Assembly: GCF_008014645.1 (NCBI RefSeq) | Contig: NZ_VOWY01000012.1 | Location: forward strand, 60,441-124,440 | Origin: Collinsella sp. BA40 | Lineage (GTDB): Bacteria > Actinomycetota > Coriobacteriia > Coriobacteriales > Coriobacteriaceae | Length of the DNA: 64,000 bases | Reading direction: 5' to 3' | Shown: piece after piece, positions 41,462 through 49,340 of the stretch | Layout: the number at the start of each line of letters is the position of its first letter | How positions within the stretch are numbered: the stretch's first letter is position 1 | The notes under the pieces: generated by a model | The model's input: only the letters and a program-made list of their open reading frames with translations | What the model was told of the DNA's origin: nothing | Databases searched by the model: none | Position numbers and translations under genes: made by a program

Positions 41462-42514
41462 TTAATGAGCGGGATCGAACGCGCCGCTTTCCTCGTCGAA
41501 ATAGAGCGCGTTCTTGAGGTAGCCGCGTTCGAGCATCCAGTCGAGCTGGGGTTGAACCATGTCGCACGTAGGGCGTGTGCACGCGGGGTATTGGGATATG
41601 GGGTAGGTCTTGGCAAGGGGCGCGGGGAGTTTGGCCTTCTCTACGAGCAGAGCGCGATAGTTCTCGGGATCGCTGTTGATGGCCTGGGCCGCCATCTCCC
41701 ATCCGCGCTGGATGGCCTCGACGGCGTCCTCGCCGCCTGGTGCGTCCTCGAATGCCTCGCGTACCACCACGACCGATTGCGAGAGGTTTTTGCCCTCGGC
41801 ATCATGGGCATCATCCATGATGGTGGTGCAGCCGTCGATCTCGCCCAGCGCGAGCAACGTTGCCGGCAGGGCGGCGGCGCCGACGTTTTCCGAGGTCATC
41901 ATCTCGTAGCGCACCGGGAGCTTCTTGATTTCCTGCTTGTCGAAGTCGCCTTGGCCGATGCCCTCGATCTCGAGAAGCCTGTCCATGACGTACTCGGGAA
42001 CGGTGTTGGAGCCCACGCCGATGGATGCGCCGCGCAGGTCTTCCGCCGTCTTGATAGGCGAGTCCGGTCCCACCATGATGCCGAAGCGCCCCTGTTCGGG
42101 CGTGGCACCTAGGGCGATCCATTTCAGCCGTACCGGCGTGCCCCCTGCGGTAAGGGAGGCCGAGACCTGCGGATCGGTCATCGCCATATCGATGTCGCCC
42201 GAGGTGAGCGCACTGGAGAGCTCCTGCGCGCTTTGGAACGTCGAGATCTTCACGTCGACGGAGCCGGGGAAGAGCACGTCGGCCTGGGCTACCCAGCCTG
42301 GGAGGAAATCCTCCGTCATCATCGTGCCCAGGCGTACCGTTGCGGGGCCGGTGGAAGCCACGGCCGCCGAGCCGGCGGAGGCGGCGGCAGCAGAGCCGCG
42401 ATCTCTTTCATTTTTCGCGGTACAGCCTGCGAGGACGAGTGCGCCGAGCGCGCCGGCGCCGGCCAGGAAGCTGCGGCGCGTTGGATAGGATGGGTCGGCA
42501 AGGTTCGTGTTCAA
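41462..42514 (-). CDS. ABC transporter substrate-binding lipoprotein, NMT1/TauA-like
   Basis: A 350-residue exported binding protein. The TTG at 42514 is chosen as start because AGGAGG lies 8 bases upstream; the longer ATG frame crosses the promoter region. The signal has a twin-arginine RRSFLAGAGALGALVL and ends with lipobox LAGC. The mature part is a type II periplasmic fold of the nitrate/sulfonate/hydroxymethylpyrimidine class (TFQSAQELSSALTSGDIDMA, SNTVPEYVMDRLLE). It probably delivers a small organic solute to the permease at 40193. Confidence 0.85.
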   Translation of the reverse strand: MNTNLADPSYPTRRSFLAGAGALGALVLAGCTAKNERDRGSAAAASAGSAAVASTGPATVRLGTMMTEDFLPGWVAQADVLFPGSVDVKISTFQSAQELSSALTSGDIDMAMTDPQVSASLTAGGTPVRLKWIALGATPEQGRFGIMVGPDSPIKTAEDLRGASIGVGSNTVPEYVMDRLLEIEGIGQGDFDKQEIKKLPVRYEMMTSENVGAAALPATLLALGEIDGCTTIMDDAHDAEGKNLSQSVVVVREAFEDAPGGEDAVEAIQRGWEMAAQAINSDPENYRALLVEKAKLPAPLAKTYPISQYPACTRPTCDMVQPQLDWMLERGYLKNALYFDEESGAFDPAH

Positions 42515-42871
42515 AACGGGTCCTCCTGTTCGGTCGTGCGCTGCGGGGGTGTGGAGGCTGGCGTCGAAGCAAGGGCGCCGTCGCGCGCTCTCGCGGCGTG
42601 AAACGGTCTTCAGGGTCGCGAGTATAGGAATCGCTCCGCCATGCGTGTGAACATCTGGTAGGGCGGTGGGCGCGAAGGGCGGCGCGGTTCCGGAGGGGTG
42701 TGTAGACGGTGCGCGCCGCCTCCATGGGCATTGCATGTGAGCTTGGCTCGCGCTAAATTTCATACTTTCGCAGCAGGGGCATTCGGTATATTATTTCCCA
42801 CGTCTGTTTAATCAGGGTCACCGATCCGCAGCGACCGTGCGACCGATGCGCATATTCGATAGGAGTCTCGC
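42515..42871. other. divergent intergenic region, binding protein / YebC
   Basis: About 350 bases, no gene supported. The YebC promoter lies at its right end; the left part is the leader of the binding-protein gene with its AGGAGG site. No riboswitch consensus recognised. Confidence 0.5.
42764..42796 (+). promoter_or_regulatory. candidate promoter of the yebC gene
   Basis: TTCGCA-like -35 at about 42764 and a TATATTAT -10 region at 42788-42795, about 17 bases apart, in an AT-rich patch 75 bases before the YebC start. Confidence 0.45.
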
Positions 42872-43678
42872 ATGTCCGGACACTCTAAATGGGCAACTAC
42901 CAAGCATCGTAAGGGTGCGCAGGACGCCAAGCGTTCCGCCCTCTTCTCCAAGCTGAGCCGCAACATCACCGTTGCCGCTCGCCTGGGCAACGATCCCAAC
43001 CCCGACAACAACGCCTCGCTGGCCGCCGCCGTTGCCAAGGCCAAGGCGCAGTCCATGCCCAAGGACAAGATCAAGGCCGCCATCGACAAGGCCTTCGGCT
43101 CGGGTGCCGACGCCGCCGTGTACGAGAACATCGTGTACGAGGGCTATGGTCCCGCCGGCGTCGCCGTGTACGTCGAGTGCCTGACGGACAACCGCAACCG
43201 CACCGCTGCCGATGTCCGCTCCGCCTTCTCGCACGCTGGCGGTAACCTGGGCACCACCGGCTCCGTTGCCTTCCAGTTCGAGCGCAAGGGCCAGGTCGTC
43301 GTCTCCAAGGAGGTTCTGGATCCGAACGCCAAGAAGGAGACCATGATCGCCAACGGCGCTGCTGGCGACGAGGAAGAGTTCATGATGGCCATCGCCGAGG
43401 CCGGCGGCGACGATTACGAGGACGCCGGCGAGGACTGGGTCGTGTGGACCGCTGCCAACGAGCTCATGGCCGTCTCCAAGGGCATCGAGGAGCAGGGCAT
43501 CGAGGTCAAGGGTGCCGAGCTCACCATGGTTCCCACCACCCCTACGGCCGTTTCCGGCGCCGACGCCAAGAAGGTCCAGCGCCTCATCGACCGTCTCGAG
43601 GAGCTCGACGATGTCCAGGACGTCTACAGCACCATGGACATGACCGACGAGGTCATCGCCGCTCTCGAGGAGGAGTAG
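42872..43678 (+). CDS. yebC: YebC/PmpR family transcription/translation regulator
   Basis: A 268-residue YebC family protein, cytoplasmic, with a role in gene regulation and in translation of difficult (for example polyproline) sequences. It starts MSGHSKWATTKHRKGAQDAK, the family signature with TT where IK is common, and contains YEGYGPAGVAVYVECLTDN and RTAADVRSAFSHAGG. Slightly longer than the usual 240-250 residues. ATG 42872 follows TAGGAG. A strong terminator is downstream, so it is monocistronic. Confidence 0.95.
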   Translation: MSGHSKWATTKHRKGAQDAKRSALFSKLSRNITVAARLGNDPNPDNNASLAAAVAKAKAQSMPKDKIKAAIDKAFGSGADAAVYENIVYEGYGPAGVAVYVECLTDNRNRTAADVRSAFSHAGGNLGTTGSVAFQFERKGQVVVSKEVLDPNAKKETMIANGAAGDEEEFMMAIAEAGGDDYEDAGEDWVVWTAANELMAVSKGIEEQGIEVKGAELTMVPTTPTAVSGADAKKVQRLIDRLEELDDVQDVYSTMDMTDEVIAALEEE

Positions 43679-43730
43679 GCACCTTTGGGCTAGCCGGGTC
43701 CATCTCCCCCTAGCTGTATAAGATCGCACG

Positions 43731-43771
43731 CCCTCCCGACCCGCTCCATGGCGGGCCGGGAGGGTTTTTTT
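43731..43771 (+). terminator. terminator of yebC
   Basis: Stem CCCTCCCGaCCCGC / GCGGGcCGGGAGGG (one mismatch) followed by seven T. Canonical. Confidence 0.95.
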
Positions 43772-44015
43772 ATGCGCCGGCCCGGTGCGCGTCGACCCGG
43801 TCGCGCGTCGGCCCGGTCGCGCGCCGACCCGCCCATACGCCGACCCGCGCCCGTCCGGCTATCCGATGGGATGGTTCCGAACAAATTAAGTTTTTCGGAT
43901 GATGCCCGGTTCCTTCGCCGCGGGGATGCGGGCGATTTATACTGGAAGGCCAGATGCGTCGTATTCGCGCCGACTTGGTGTCGTGCGTTGTGGATACAGG
44001 AGGAAAGGAGGCGGA

Positions 44016-44555
44016 ATGGGACGGTTGAAGAAGGCGTGCGCCATCATCTATCTCCTTGCTTTTGCCGTGGTGCTCGCGAGTTTCGCATCGTCGCTTGCGG
44101 GGCCGTTCTCCCGCGATGCGGCCGAGCTGCTCGACCTTCCCGCCTTTCAGGCGTTTCTCGCGGCGTGCATGGCCATATGCGCGCTTCAGGCGCTCTACGT
44201 GCTGGGCCGCGTCGTTTTCGATAAGCCTGAGCCCCGCTGCATCCATCCACAGGGCGCGACGGATCTCGAAGTGACCACGTCGGCGCTCGAAGCCGTGGCG
44301 CGTACCGCCGCGCGCGACGAGGACGTCCTGGTCGATCGGGTGCTCGTGCGCATCCGGGGGAGGGCGCACGATACGCTGTATGTGACCATCGAGGCGATCG
44401 CGCTTGACGATACGGCTCTCGACGTGCGCGCCGCAGCGATGCGCTCGCGTGTCGAGCAGGCGATGCGCGATATGCTCGGCACGTCGTGCGCATCGGTGCG
44501 CGTTCGTTTTCTACCTGCCCGGACTACCGTGGTGACCAAGGAGGATGAGCTGTGA
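44016..44555 (+). CDS. amaP: AmaP-like membrane protein of Asp23 operon
   Basis: A 179-residue membrane protein resembling AmaP, the anchor of Asp23 in staphylococci. Two N-terminal helices (ACAIIYLLAFAVVLASFASS; FLAACMAICALQALYVLGRV) are followed by an Asp23/DUF322-like cytoplasmic domain (LEVTTSALEAVARTAARD to VRVRFLPARTTVV). ATG 44016 has AGGAGGAAAGGAGG. The stop overlaps the next start by 4 bases. Assignment rests on layout plus neighbours. Confidence 0.8.
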   Translation: MGRLKKACAIIYLLAFAVVLASFASSLAGPFSRDAAELLDLPAFQAFLAACMAICALQALYVLGRVVFDKPEPRCIHPQGATDLEVTTSALEAVARTAARDEDVLVDRVLVRIRGRAHDTLYVTIEAIALDDTALDVRAAAMRSRVEQAMRDMLGTSCASVRVRFLPARTTVVTKEDEL

Positions 44556-44926
44556 GTGATATGAAGGGGGCGCCCAAGGCGCCGCGTCCCGTTATCGAGC
44601 AGAGCACCGAGGCCGATGAGTCCAGCCGCCCGCGCGTCGAGCGCGAGGTTGGGGCCGATGAGGCCCGTTCGGCGTTTCACGACACGACCGTGGGGTTCTT
44701 TTCGCGTGCGGGCCAGCGCGCATGGGCCTATGCCGACGCCCATCCGCATACGGTGCTGTACGCCGGCGTCGGCTTGCTGCTGGCCGTGCTGATACTTTGG
44801 CTCGGGTTGTGGCACGCCTTGGTCATCGCGATCTTCGTGGTCGTGGGCGCGGCCATCGGCCAGGCGCGCGACGGCGAGGGCGGTATCTACCGTTTCTTCC
44901 GGCGAATCTTCGGTGGTCGCGGCTAG
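44552..44926 (+). CDS. DUF2273 small membrane protein
   Basis: A 124-residue protein with a hydrophilic N-terminus of about 65 residues and a C-terminal DUF2273 pair of helices (HTVLYAGVGLLLAVLILWL; HALVIAIFVVVGAAIGQARD) ending in an arginine-rich tail. In Gram-positive bacteria DUF2273 genes sit between amaP and asp23, as here. The GTG start overlaps the amaP stop. Probably an envelope-stress complex component. Confidence 0.85.
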   Translation: MSDMKGAPKAPRPVIEQSTEADESSRPRVEREVGADEARSAFHDTTVGFFSRAGQRAWAYADAHPHTVLYAGVGLLLAVLILWLGLWHALVIAIFVVVGAAIGQARDGEGGIYRFFRRIFGGRG

Positions 44927-45007
44927 CGCGTGCATCGATGCCGTGTTTTGGGGAATCAGATGCTACAGCTCGGGTGCCGAGTGAAGCTGAAGAGAAGGGT
45001 GCATGCG

Positions 45008-45532
45008 ATGACGAGCGCACAGAATAACGATACCAAGGTCGATGATCTCGAGACGATGGAAACCGAGACCGCGAACAGCGCGGATGCGGAATCCGAGGAG
45101 GTCGTTGCCGACCTTACCGATCTGGATGACGACGATCTGACATCGGAGGATTCGCTTACGTATTCCAACGGCGTGATCGAGAAGATCGTGGCCATGGCGA
45201 CGCGCGAGGTCCCGCATGTGCTGGGCATGAAGGGCAATCTCATGCACTTCGTCCAGGAGCAGTTCGGCGGCGAAAGCCTCACCAAGGGCGTATCCGTGGA
45301 GGTCACCGACGATAACCGCGTGGTGGTGAACATCTCGGTGATCATCGAGTACGGCTCCTATGCGCCTGATATCTTCGAGGATGTGAAGAAGGTGGTTACC
45401 GATCGCCTCGCCGCTATGACCGGTTTGGAGGTCGCCGGCATCAACCTCCGTATCGACGACGTCGTGACGCGCGACGAATACGCCGAGAGCCAGAAGCGCG
45501 TGCTCGACAGCTTGAAGGATAACGAGGGGTAG
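45008..45532 (+). CDS. Asp23/Gls24 family envelope stress protein
   Basis: A 174-residue cytoplasmic protein. An acidic N-terminal segment of about 45 residues precedes the Asp23 domain (LTYSNGVIEKIVAMATREVP, VEVTDDNRVVVNISVIIEYG, VAGINLRIDDVVTRDEY). Asp23 proteins attach to the membrane through AmaP and respond to alkaline or cell-wall stress. ATG 45008 has AGAAGGG. Third gene of the amaP-DUF2273-asp23 operon; terminator follows. Confidence 0.9.
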   Translation: MTSAQNNDTKVDDLETMETETANSADAESEEVVADLTDLDDDDLTSEDSLTYSNGVIEKIVAMATREVPHVLGMKGNLMHFVQEQFGGESLTKGVSVEVTDDNRVVVNISVIIEYGSYAPDIFEDVKKVVTDRLAAMTGLEVAGINLRIDDVVTRDEYAESQKRVLDSLKDNEG

Positions 45533-45576
45533 AAGCGAACGGGGGCGTGCGACGATTCCGCCGCCCGATCGAGAGG

Positions 45577-45616
45577 GGCCGCCTATGTTAGCGTTTGGTA
45601 ACATAGGCGGCCTTTT
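45577..45616 (+). terminator. terminator of the asp23 operon
   Basis: Perfect 14-bp stem GGCCGCCTATGTTA / TAACATAGGCGGCC followed by TTTT. It separates the asp23 operon from the metNIQ promoter that begins 13 bases later. Confidence 0.95.
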
Positions 45617-45628
45617 CATGTGTCGACC

Positions 45629-45658
45629 TTGCATCTGCTGCAACGCGCGTGCTATTCT
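45629..45658 (+). promoter_or_regulatory. promoter of the metNIQ leader
   Basis: -35 TTGCAT (45629-45634), 18-base spacer, -10 TATTCT (45653-45658) preceded by TGC (extended -10). Transcription should start about 7 bases after the hexamer, which is at or next to the ATG at 45666; the leader ORF would then be leaderless. Confidence 0.6.
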
Positions 45659-45665
45659 CGTCCGC

Positions 45666-45782
45666 ATGATTACTACGCTTGCACATAACACGATGATGAT
45701 GGTCATGGAGATGCCCTCGCCCGGGCACTTTGTCATGTCGCGCGCATGCGCTGCACATGTGGAGACCGGGCGCCTCTCGTAA
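45666..45782 (+). CDS. methionine-rich leader peptide of metNIQ
   Basis: A 38-codon frame, MITTLAHNTMMMVMEMPS then PGHFVMSR to VETGRLS, with seven methionines: codons 1, 10, 11, 12, 14, 16 and 24. It sits between the asp23 terminator and metN, and its ATG falls at the predicted transcription start, so no ribosome site is needed. The stop (45780-45782) abuts a hairpin at 45783-45806. This is the layout of a translating leader that senses charged Met-tRNA. A longer version starting at 45585 would overlap the upstream terminator and is not accepted. Regulatory function is inferred. Confidence 0.6.
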   Translation: MITTLAHNTMMMVMEMPSPGHFVMSRACAAHVETGRLS

Positions 45783-45820
45783 GATCGCCTCTGGCAGGAG
45801 GCGGTCCGCCTTCTTGTTCA
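45771..45820 (+). promoter_or_regulatory. candidate attenuator of metNIQ
   Basis: Terminator form: GATCGCCTC (45783-45791) pairs with GAGGCGGTC (45798-45806, one G-U), six-base loop, then a T-rich stretch CGCCTTCTTGTTC. Alternative form: CGCCTC at 45771-45776, inside the leader ORF, can pair with the same GAGGCG (45798-45803). A ribosome stalled at the Met codons (45693-45713) leaves 45771 free; one that reaches the stop covers it. Confidence 0.5.
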
Positions 45821-45845
45821 ACCATCATCGAGCGGAGTTTCACTC

Positions 45846-46745
45846 GTGATCAGCATTCAACATCTGTATAAGAACTATGCCGAGCCCGCGAAGACGGGGC
45901 GCGGGAAAGCCGGGCGCGCTGCCGGCATCGATGGGTCGTATGCGGCGTCGGTGAGCGGGGAGCCCGTGCTCGTTGCGGCCGCCGCAGCGGGCGCGACCTC
46001 CGAGGCCGTTTCGGCCGTTGCGGATATCGCGCCCGCTGCGAACGGGGCATTTGCCCTGAACGATATCTGCTTGGATATCGCCGACGGCGATCGCTTCGGC
46101 ATCATCGGCATGAGCGGTGCGGGCAAGTCCACGCTGGTTCGCACCATCAACCTGCTGGAGCGCCCCACGTCGGGCCGGATCATCGTCGACGGCCGGGATA
46201 TAACGGACCTCTCCGGTTCCGCTTTGCGCAGCTATCGCCGACGCGTGGCCATGATCTTCCAAAACTTCGGCCTGCTGGCCCAAAAGACGGTGCTGGACAA
46301 CGTGTGCTTCCCGTATGTAGCCGCGTCCGGCAAGGTCACCGCCGAAAATCGCGCCCATGCGCTGGAGCTGCTCGATCGCGTGGGGTTGGCACAGAAGGCA
46401 TCGTCGTATCCCAGCCAGCTGTCGGGTGGACAGCAGCAGCGCGTCGCCATCGCGCGCGCCCTGGCATGCGAGCCCGAGGTCATCCTCTGCGATGAAGCCA
46501 CCTCGGCACTCGATCCCAAGAGCACCAACACCATCCTCAAGCTTTTGCGCGATATCAACGAGGAGACCGGCGTCACGCTGGTCATCATCACGCATTCCAT
46601 GGACGTGGTGGAGAAGATCTGCAACAACGTCGCGGTGCTCGATGCCGGACGCGTGGTCGAGCAGGGGCCGGTCGCCTCCGTGTTCGAGGCCCCGCGTGCC
46701 GAGGCAACGCGCGTCCTTCTGGGAAAGGTGGACTGGGATGCTTAG
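45846..46745 (+). CDS. metN: methionine ABC transporter ATP-binding protein
   Basis: A 299-residue ABC ATPase energising D/L-methionine uptake with MetI and MetQ. Walker A GMSGAGKST at 88-96, Q-loop FQNFGLL, signature LSGGQQQRV, Walker B VILCDEATSALDP and switch His in ITHSMD. Residues about 14-66 are an Ala-rich insertion not found in typical MetN, between the first strand and FALNDICLDI. The C-terminal methionine-sensing NIL domain of longer MetN (about 343 residues) is absent. GTG 45846 has CGGAG. Overlaps metI by 8 bases. Confidence 0.92.
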   Translation: MISIQHLYKNYAEPAKTGRGKAGRAAGIDGSYAASVSGEPVLVAAAAAGATSEAVSAVADIAPAANGAFALNDICLDIADGDRFGIIGMSGAGKSTLVRTINLLERPTSGRIIVDGRDITDLSGSALRSYRRRVAMIFQNFGLLAQKTVLDNVCFPYVAASGKVTAENRAHALELLDRVGLAQKASSYPSQLSGGQQQRVAIARALACEPEVILCDEATSALDPKSTNTILKLLRDINEETGVTLVIITHSMDVVEKICNNVAVLDAGRVVEQGPVASVFEAPRAEATRVLLGKVDWDA

Positions 46746-47403
46746 TGAATTCCTTGCCGAGTATTCCGGCTTGCTTGTCCAGGGTACGCTCGACACGCTG
46801 GTGATGGTGTTCGCCTCCACGGCGATCGCCTACGTCATCGGTACCGCGCTGGGCGTGGTGCTGCATCTGACGGTCCGCGACGGCTTGCACCCCGCCCCGC
46901 TGCTCAATGCGGTGCTGGGCTGGGTCGTGAATATCGGTCGTTCGCTTCCGTTCATCATCTTGCTCATCGCGCTCATGCCCGCTACGGCGGCGCTCGTGGG
47001 TACGTCCACCGGCGTGCGCGGCGTCATTCCGCCCCTGGTGGTGGCTACGGCCCCGTTCGTCGCGCGCATGGTGGAGCAATCGCTGGCCGAGGTCTCGCGT
47101 GACGCCGTCGAGGCAGCCGAGGCCTGCGGCGCTTCCGTTCCGCGCATCGTGTTCTCGGCGCTGCTGCCCGAGGCGTTGCCCTCCATCGTGCGCGGTATCG
47201 CCGTCACGCTTATAGCCGTGCTCGGCTACACCGCCATCGCCGGCGCCGTTGGAGCGGGCGGCTTGGGCGACATCGCCATCCGCTACGGCTATTACCGCTA
47301 CGAGAACGAGGTCATGATCGCCACGGTCGTCCTCCTCGTTATCCTGGTCCAGCTGATTCAGTCCGCGTGCGGCTGGATCGCCCGCAGGGTGGACCACCGC
47401 TAG
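46738..47403 (+). CDS. metI: methionine ABC transporter permease
   Basis: A 221-residue permease with five or six helices. The MetI signatures NIGRSLPFIILLIALMP and ATAPFVARMVEQSLAEV are present, and the EAA loop lies at VEAAEACGASVPRIVFSALL. The ATG at 46738 overlaps metN, so translation is coupled. It ends 206 bases before metQ, with a strong stem between. Confidence 0.95.
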   Translation: MLSEFLAEYSGLLVQGTLDTLVMVFASTAIAYVIGTALGVVLHLTVRDGLHPAPLLNAVLGWVVNIGRSLPFIILLIALMPATAALVGTSTGVRGVIPPLVVATAPFVARMVEQSLAEVSRDAVEAAEACGASVPRIVFSALLPEALPSIVRGIAVTLIAVLGYTAIAGAVGAGGLGDIAIRYGYYRYENEVMIATVVLLVILVQLIQSACGWIARRVDHR

Positions 47404-47524
47404 GGCGCTCGGCGCCTCGACTGGGCCCCGCGCTCGCGCGTTCAGCCGCCGCGTTCGAGCCGGTTGGCGTTCCCGTGCGTCGGGCGTCGATGCACCGCAA
47501 CCCCGGCGGCGGCCCTCATGGGGG

Positions 47525-47553
47525 GGCGCCGCCAGCCCCGACGGGGCGGCGCC
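47525..47553 (+). terminator. GC-rich stem between metI and metQ
   Basis: GGCGCCGCC / GGCGGCGCC, 9-bp perfect stem, 11-base loop, followed by GCCATTTCG. Lacking a proper T-run, it may be a stabiliser or partial terminator that sets the ratio of metQ to metNI mRNA. Confidence 0.5.
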
Positions 47554-47609
47554 GCCATTTCGCTTCATTTCTTCCTATATGCAAATTTCATCCAGAAAGG
47601 ATGTCCCGT

Positions 47610-48458
47610 ATGAACAGCAACGTTTCCCTCACTCGCCGCCTTGCCTTGAAGTCCCTGGCCGTCGCCGCCGGTCTGGTCGCCTTGGGCGGCCTGTCGGCTT
47701 GCGGCTCGGCGCCCGCCGAGGCCGATGCATCCAAGCTCGTGGTCGCCGCCTCGCCTGCGCCCCATGCGCAGATCCTGACGGATTTCGCGGCTCCCGCGCT
47801 GAAGGAGCAGGGTATCGAGCTCGTGGTGAAGGAGTACACCGACTACATCCTGCCGAACAAGGACACCGACGGCGGAAGCGTCGACGCGAACTATTTCCAG
47901 CACATCAACTATCTTGATAACTACAACGCGGAGAACGGCACCGACCTGGTGTCGGCCGGCGCCGTCCACTACGAGCCGATGGCCGTGTACGCCGGCAAGT
48001 CCGCCGACCTGGACGCCATCGCCGACGGCGCCGTGATCGCCGTTCCCAACGACCCCACCAACGAGGGCCGCGCCCTGCTGCTCCTGCAGGATCTGGGCCT
48101 CATCAAGCTGAGCGATCCCGAGGACCTCGAGGCCACGCCCAAGGATATCGCCGAGAACCCGTATAACCTGGTGTTCCAGGAACTCGAGGCCGCGGCCGTG
48201 CCCCGTGCCCTGCAGTCCGTGGACTTCGCGGTGATCAACGGCAACTACGCCATCGAGGCCGGCTACCATGTCGAGGACGCGCTTGCCCACGAGGAGACCG
48301 GTTCGCGCGCGGTTGAGCAGTATGCCAACATCGTCTGCACGGCCGCCGACCACGCCGACGATCCGCAAGTGAAGGCGCTTGTCGAGCTGCTCCAGTCCGA
48401 TGATTTCAAGGCGTATCTCGAGGCGAACTACGGCCAGGACGTCCTGCCGGCGTTCTAA
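47610..48458 (+). CDS. metQ: methionine-binding lipoprotein
   Basis: A 282-residue substrate-binding lipoprotein of the NlpA/MetQ family. The signal peptide (RRLALKSLAVAAGLVALGG) ends in lipobox LSAC. Family motifs include ASPAPHAQIL, DGGSVDANYFQHINYLD and AVPNDPTNEGRALLLLQ. ATG 47610 is preferred to ATG 47601 because AAAGGA is 9 bases upstream of the former. Third gene of the metNIQ unit. Confidence 0.95.
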   Translation: MNSNVSLTRRLALKSLAVAAGLVALGGLSACGSAPAEADASKLVVAASPAPHAQILTDFAAPALKEQGIELVVKEYTDYILPNKDTDGGSVDANYFQHINYLDNYNAENGTDLVSAGAVHYEPMAVYAGKSADLDAIADGAVIAVPNDPTNEGRALLLLQDLGLIKLSDPEDLEATPKDIAENPYNLVFQELEAAAVPRALQSVDFAVINGNYAIEAGYHVEDALAHEETGSRAVEQYANIVCTAADHADDPQVKALVELLQSDDFKAYLEANYGQDVLPAF

Positions 48459-48506
48459 TACGCGCCTGTACGCCATCCACCTCAAAACCATCACAAAGTT
48501 ATGGAA

Positions 48507-48547
48507 TTGCCTGCACAGCTGAACTTTATGTGGCGCTGGGCAGGCAA
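48507..48547 (+). promoter_or_regulatory. long hairpin upstream of the rplE promoter
   Basis: TTGCCTGC (48507-48514) and GCAGGCAA (48540-48547) with inner AGC/GCT form a stem in the gap after metQ. It may end the metQ transcript or be an operator, since it lies directly before the TATAGT -10. Confidence 0.5.
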
Positions 48548-48553
48548 TCGGCG

Positions 48554-48694
48554 TATAGTAACGAATGTTTTGTCGGCTCCTGCCGTCAATTCGTCATGCC
48601 TCAGACAGCCATCGCGGGCATGGCGCACGTCAGGAGGCACGAGGATAGCTTTTCATGGTGAACCCCGTGCTTAAAACCCCAGTTAGGAGTGAAC
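48554..48694 (+). promoter_or_regulatory. promoter -10 and structured leader of the rplE operon
   Basis: TATAGT at 48554-48559 is a good -10. The predicted 5' leader of about 130 bases folds: CTCCTGCCGT (48577-48586) with ACGTCAGGAG (48627-48636), one mismatch in ten, and an inner ATGCC/GGCAT stem (48596-48600, 48617-48621). Possible ribosomal-protein autoregulatory site. Confidence 0.5.
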
Positions 48695-49252
48695 ATGGCT
48701 GAAGAGAAGTACGTTCCGCGTCTTAAGACCAAGTACAACAACGAGGTCAAGCAGCTGATGCAGGACAAGTTCGAGTACGGCAACGTCATGGAGATCCCGA
48801 AGTTCGAGAAGATCGTCGTCAACATGGGTGTTGGCGAGGCCGCTACGGACTCCAAGGCTATCGACGGCGCTGTGCGCGACCTGCGCACCATCACCGGCCA
48901 GCAGCCCATGGTGACCCGTGCCCGCAAGTCCATCGCATCCTTCCGCCTCCGTGCCGGTATGCCCATCGGCGCCAAGGTCACCCTGCGCGGCGACCGCATG
49001 TGGGAGTTCTTCGATCGTCTGACCTCCATCGCGATCCCCCGTATCCGCGACTTCCGCGGCATCTCCGCCAAGTCCTTCGATGGCCGCGGCAACTTCTCCA
49101 TGGGCGTCACCGAGCAGCTCATCTTCCCCGAGGTTGACTTCGACTCCGTCGATCACACCCGTGGTATGGACATCACCATCGTTACTACCGCGAAGACCGA
49201 TGAAGAGGCCAAGGCCCTTCTCGACGCCTTCGGTTTCCCGTTCAAGAAATAG
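48695..49252 (+). CDS. rplE: 50S ribosomal protein L5
   Basis: A 185-residue L5, which binds 5S rRNA in the central protuberance. Recognised by [34 protein letters not shown] and [21 protein letters not shown] 48695 has TTAGGAG; a GTG at 48689 is less well placed. It is the first gene of the operon here: rplN and rplX, which normally precede it, are not upstream, where metQ is found instead. The leader is structured. Confidence 0.97.
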   Translation: MAEEKYVPRLKTKYNNEVKQLMQDKFEYGNVMEIPKFEKIVVNMGVGEAATDSKAIDGAVRDLRTITGQQPMVTRARKSIASFRLRAGMPIGAKVTLRGDRMWEFFDRLTSIAIPRIRDFRGISAKSFDGRGNFSMGVTEQLIFPEVDFDSVDHTRGMDITIVTTAKTDEEAKALLDAFGFPFKK

Positions 49253-49268
49253 GTTCTAATGCCCCGGG

Positions 49269-49305
49269 CCCACGGGCGGTGCGCGAAGAGCACGTGCCGC
49301 CCGTC
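49269..49305 (+). other. hairpin between rplE and rpsN
   Basis: ACGGGCGG and CCGCCCGT pair around a loop of about 18 bases, without a T-run. Likely an mRNA processing or stability element inside the operon. Confidence 0.45.
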
Positions 49306-49340
49306 CGGAGCGAACATACTCAGATGTGAGGAGGAAATAA

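Noticed and set aside
42515..42760. Riboswitch (TPP or similar) ahead of the NMT1-like binding protein
   Set aside because: The conserved riboswitch core sequences were not found on either strand by reading.
45585..45665. Longer version of the Met-rich leader starting at 45585
   Set aside because: It would begin inside the asp23 operon terminator stem, upstream of the promoter at 45629.
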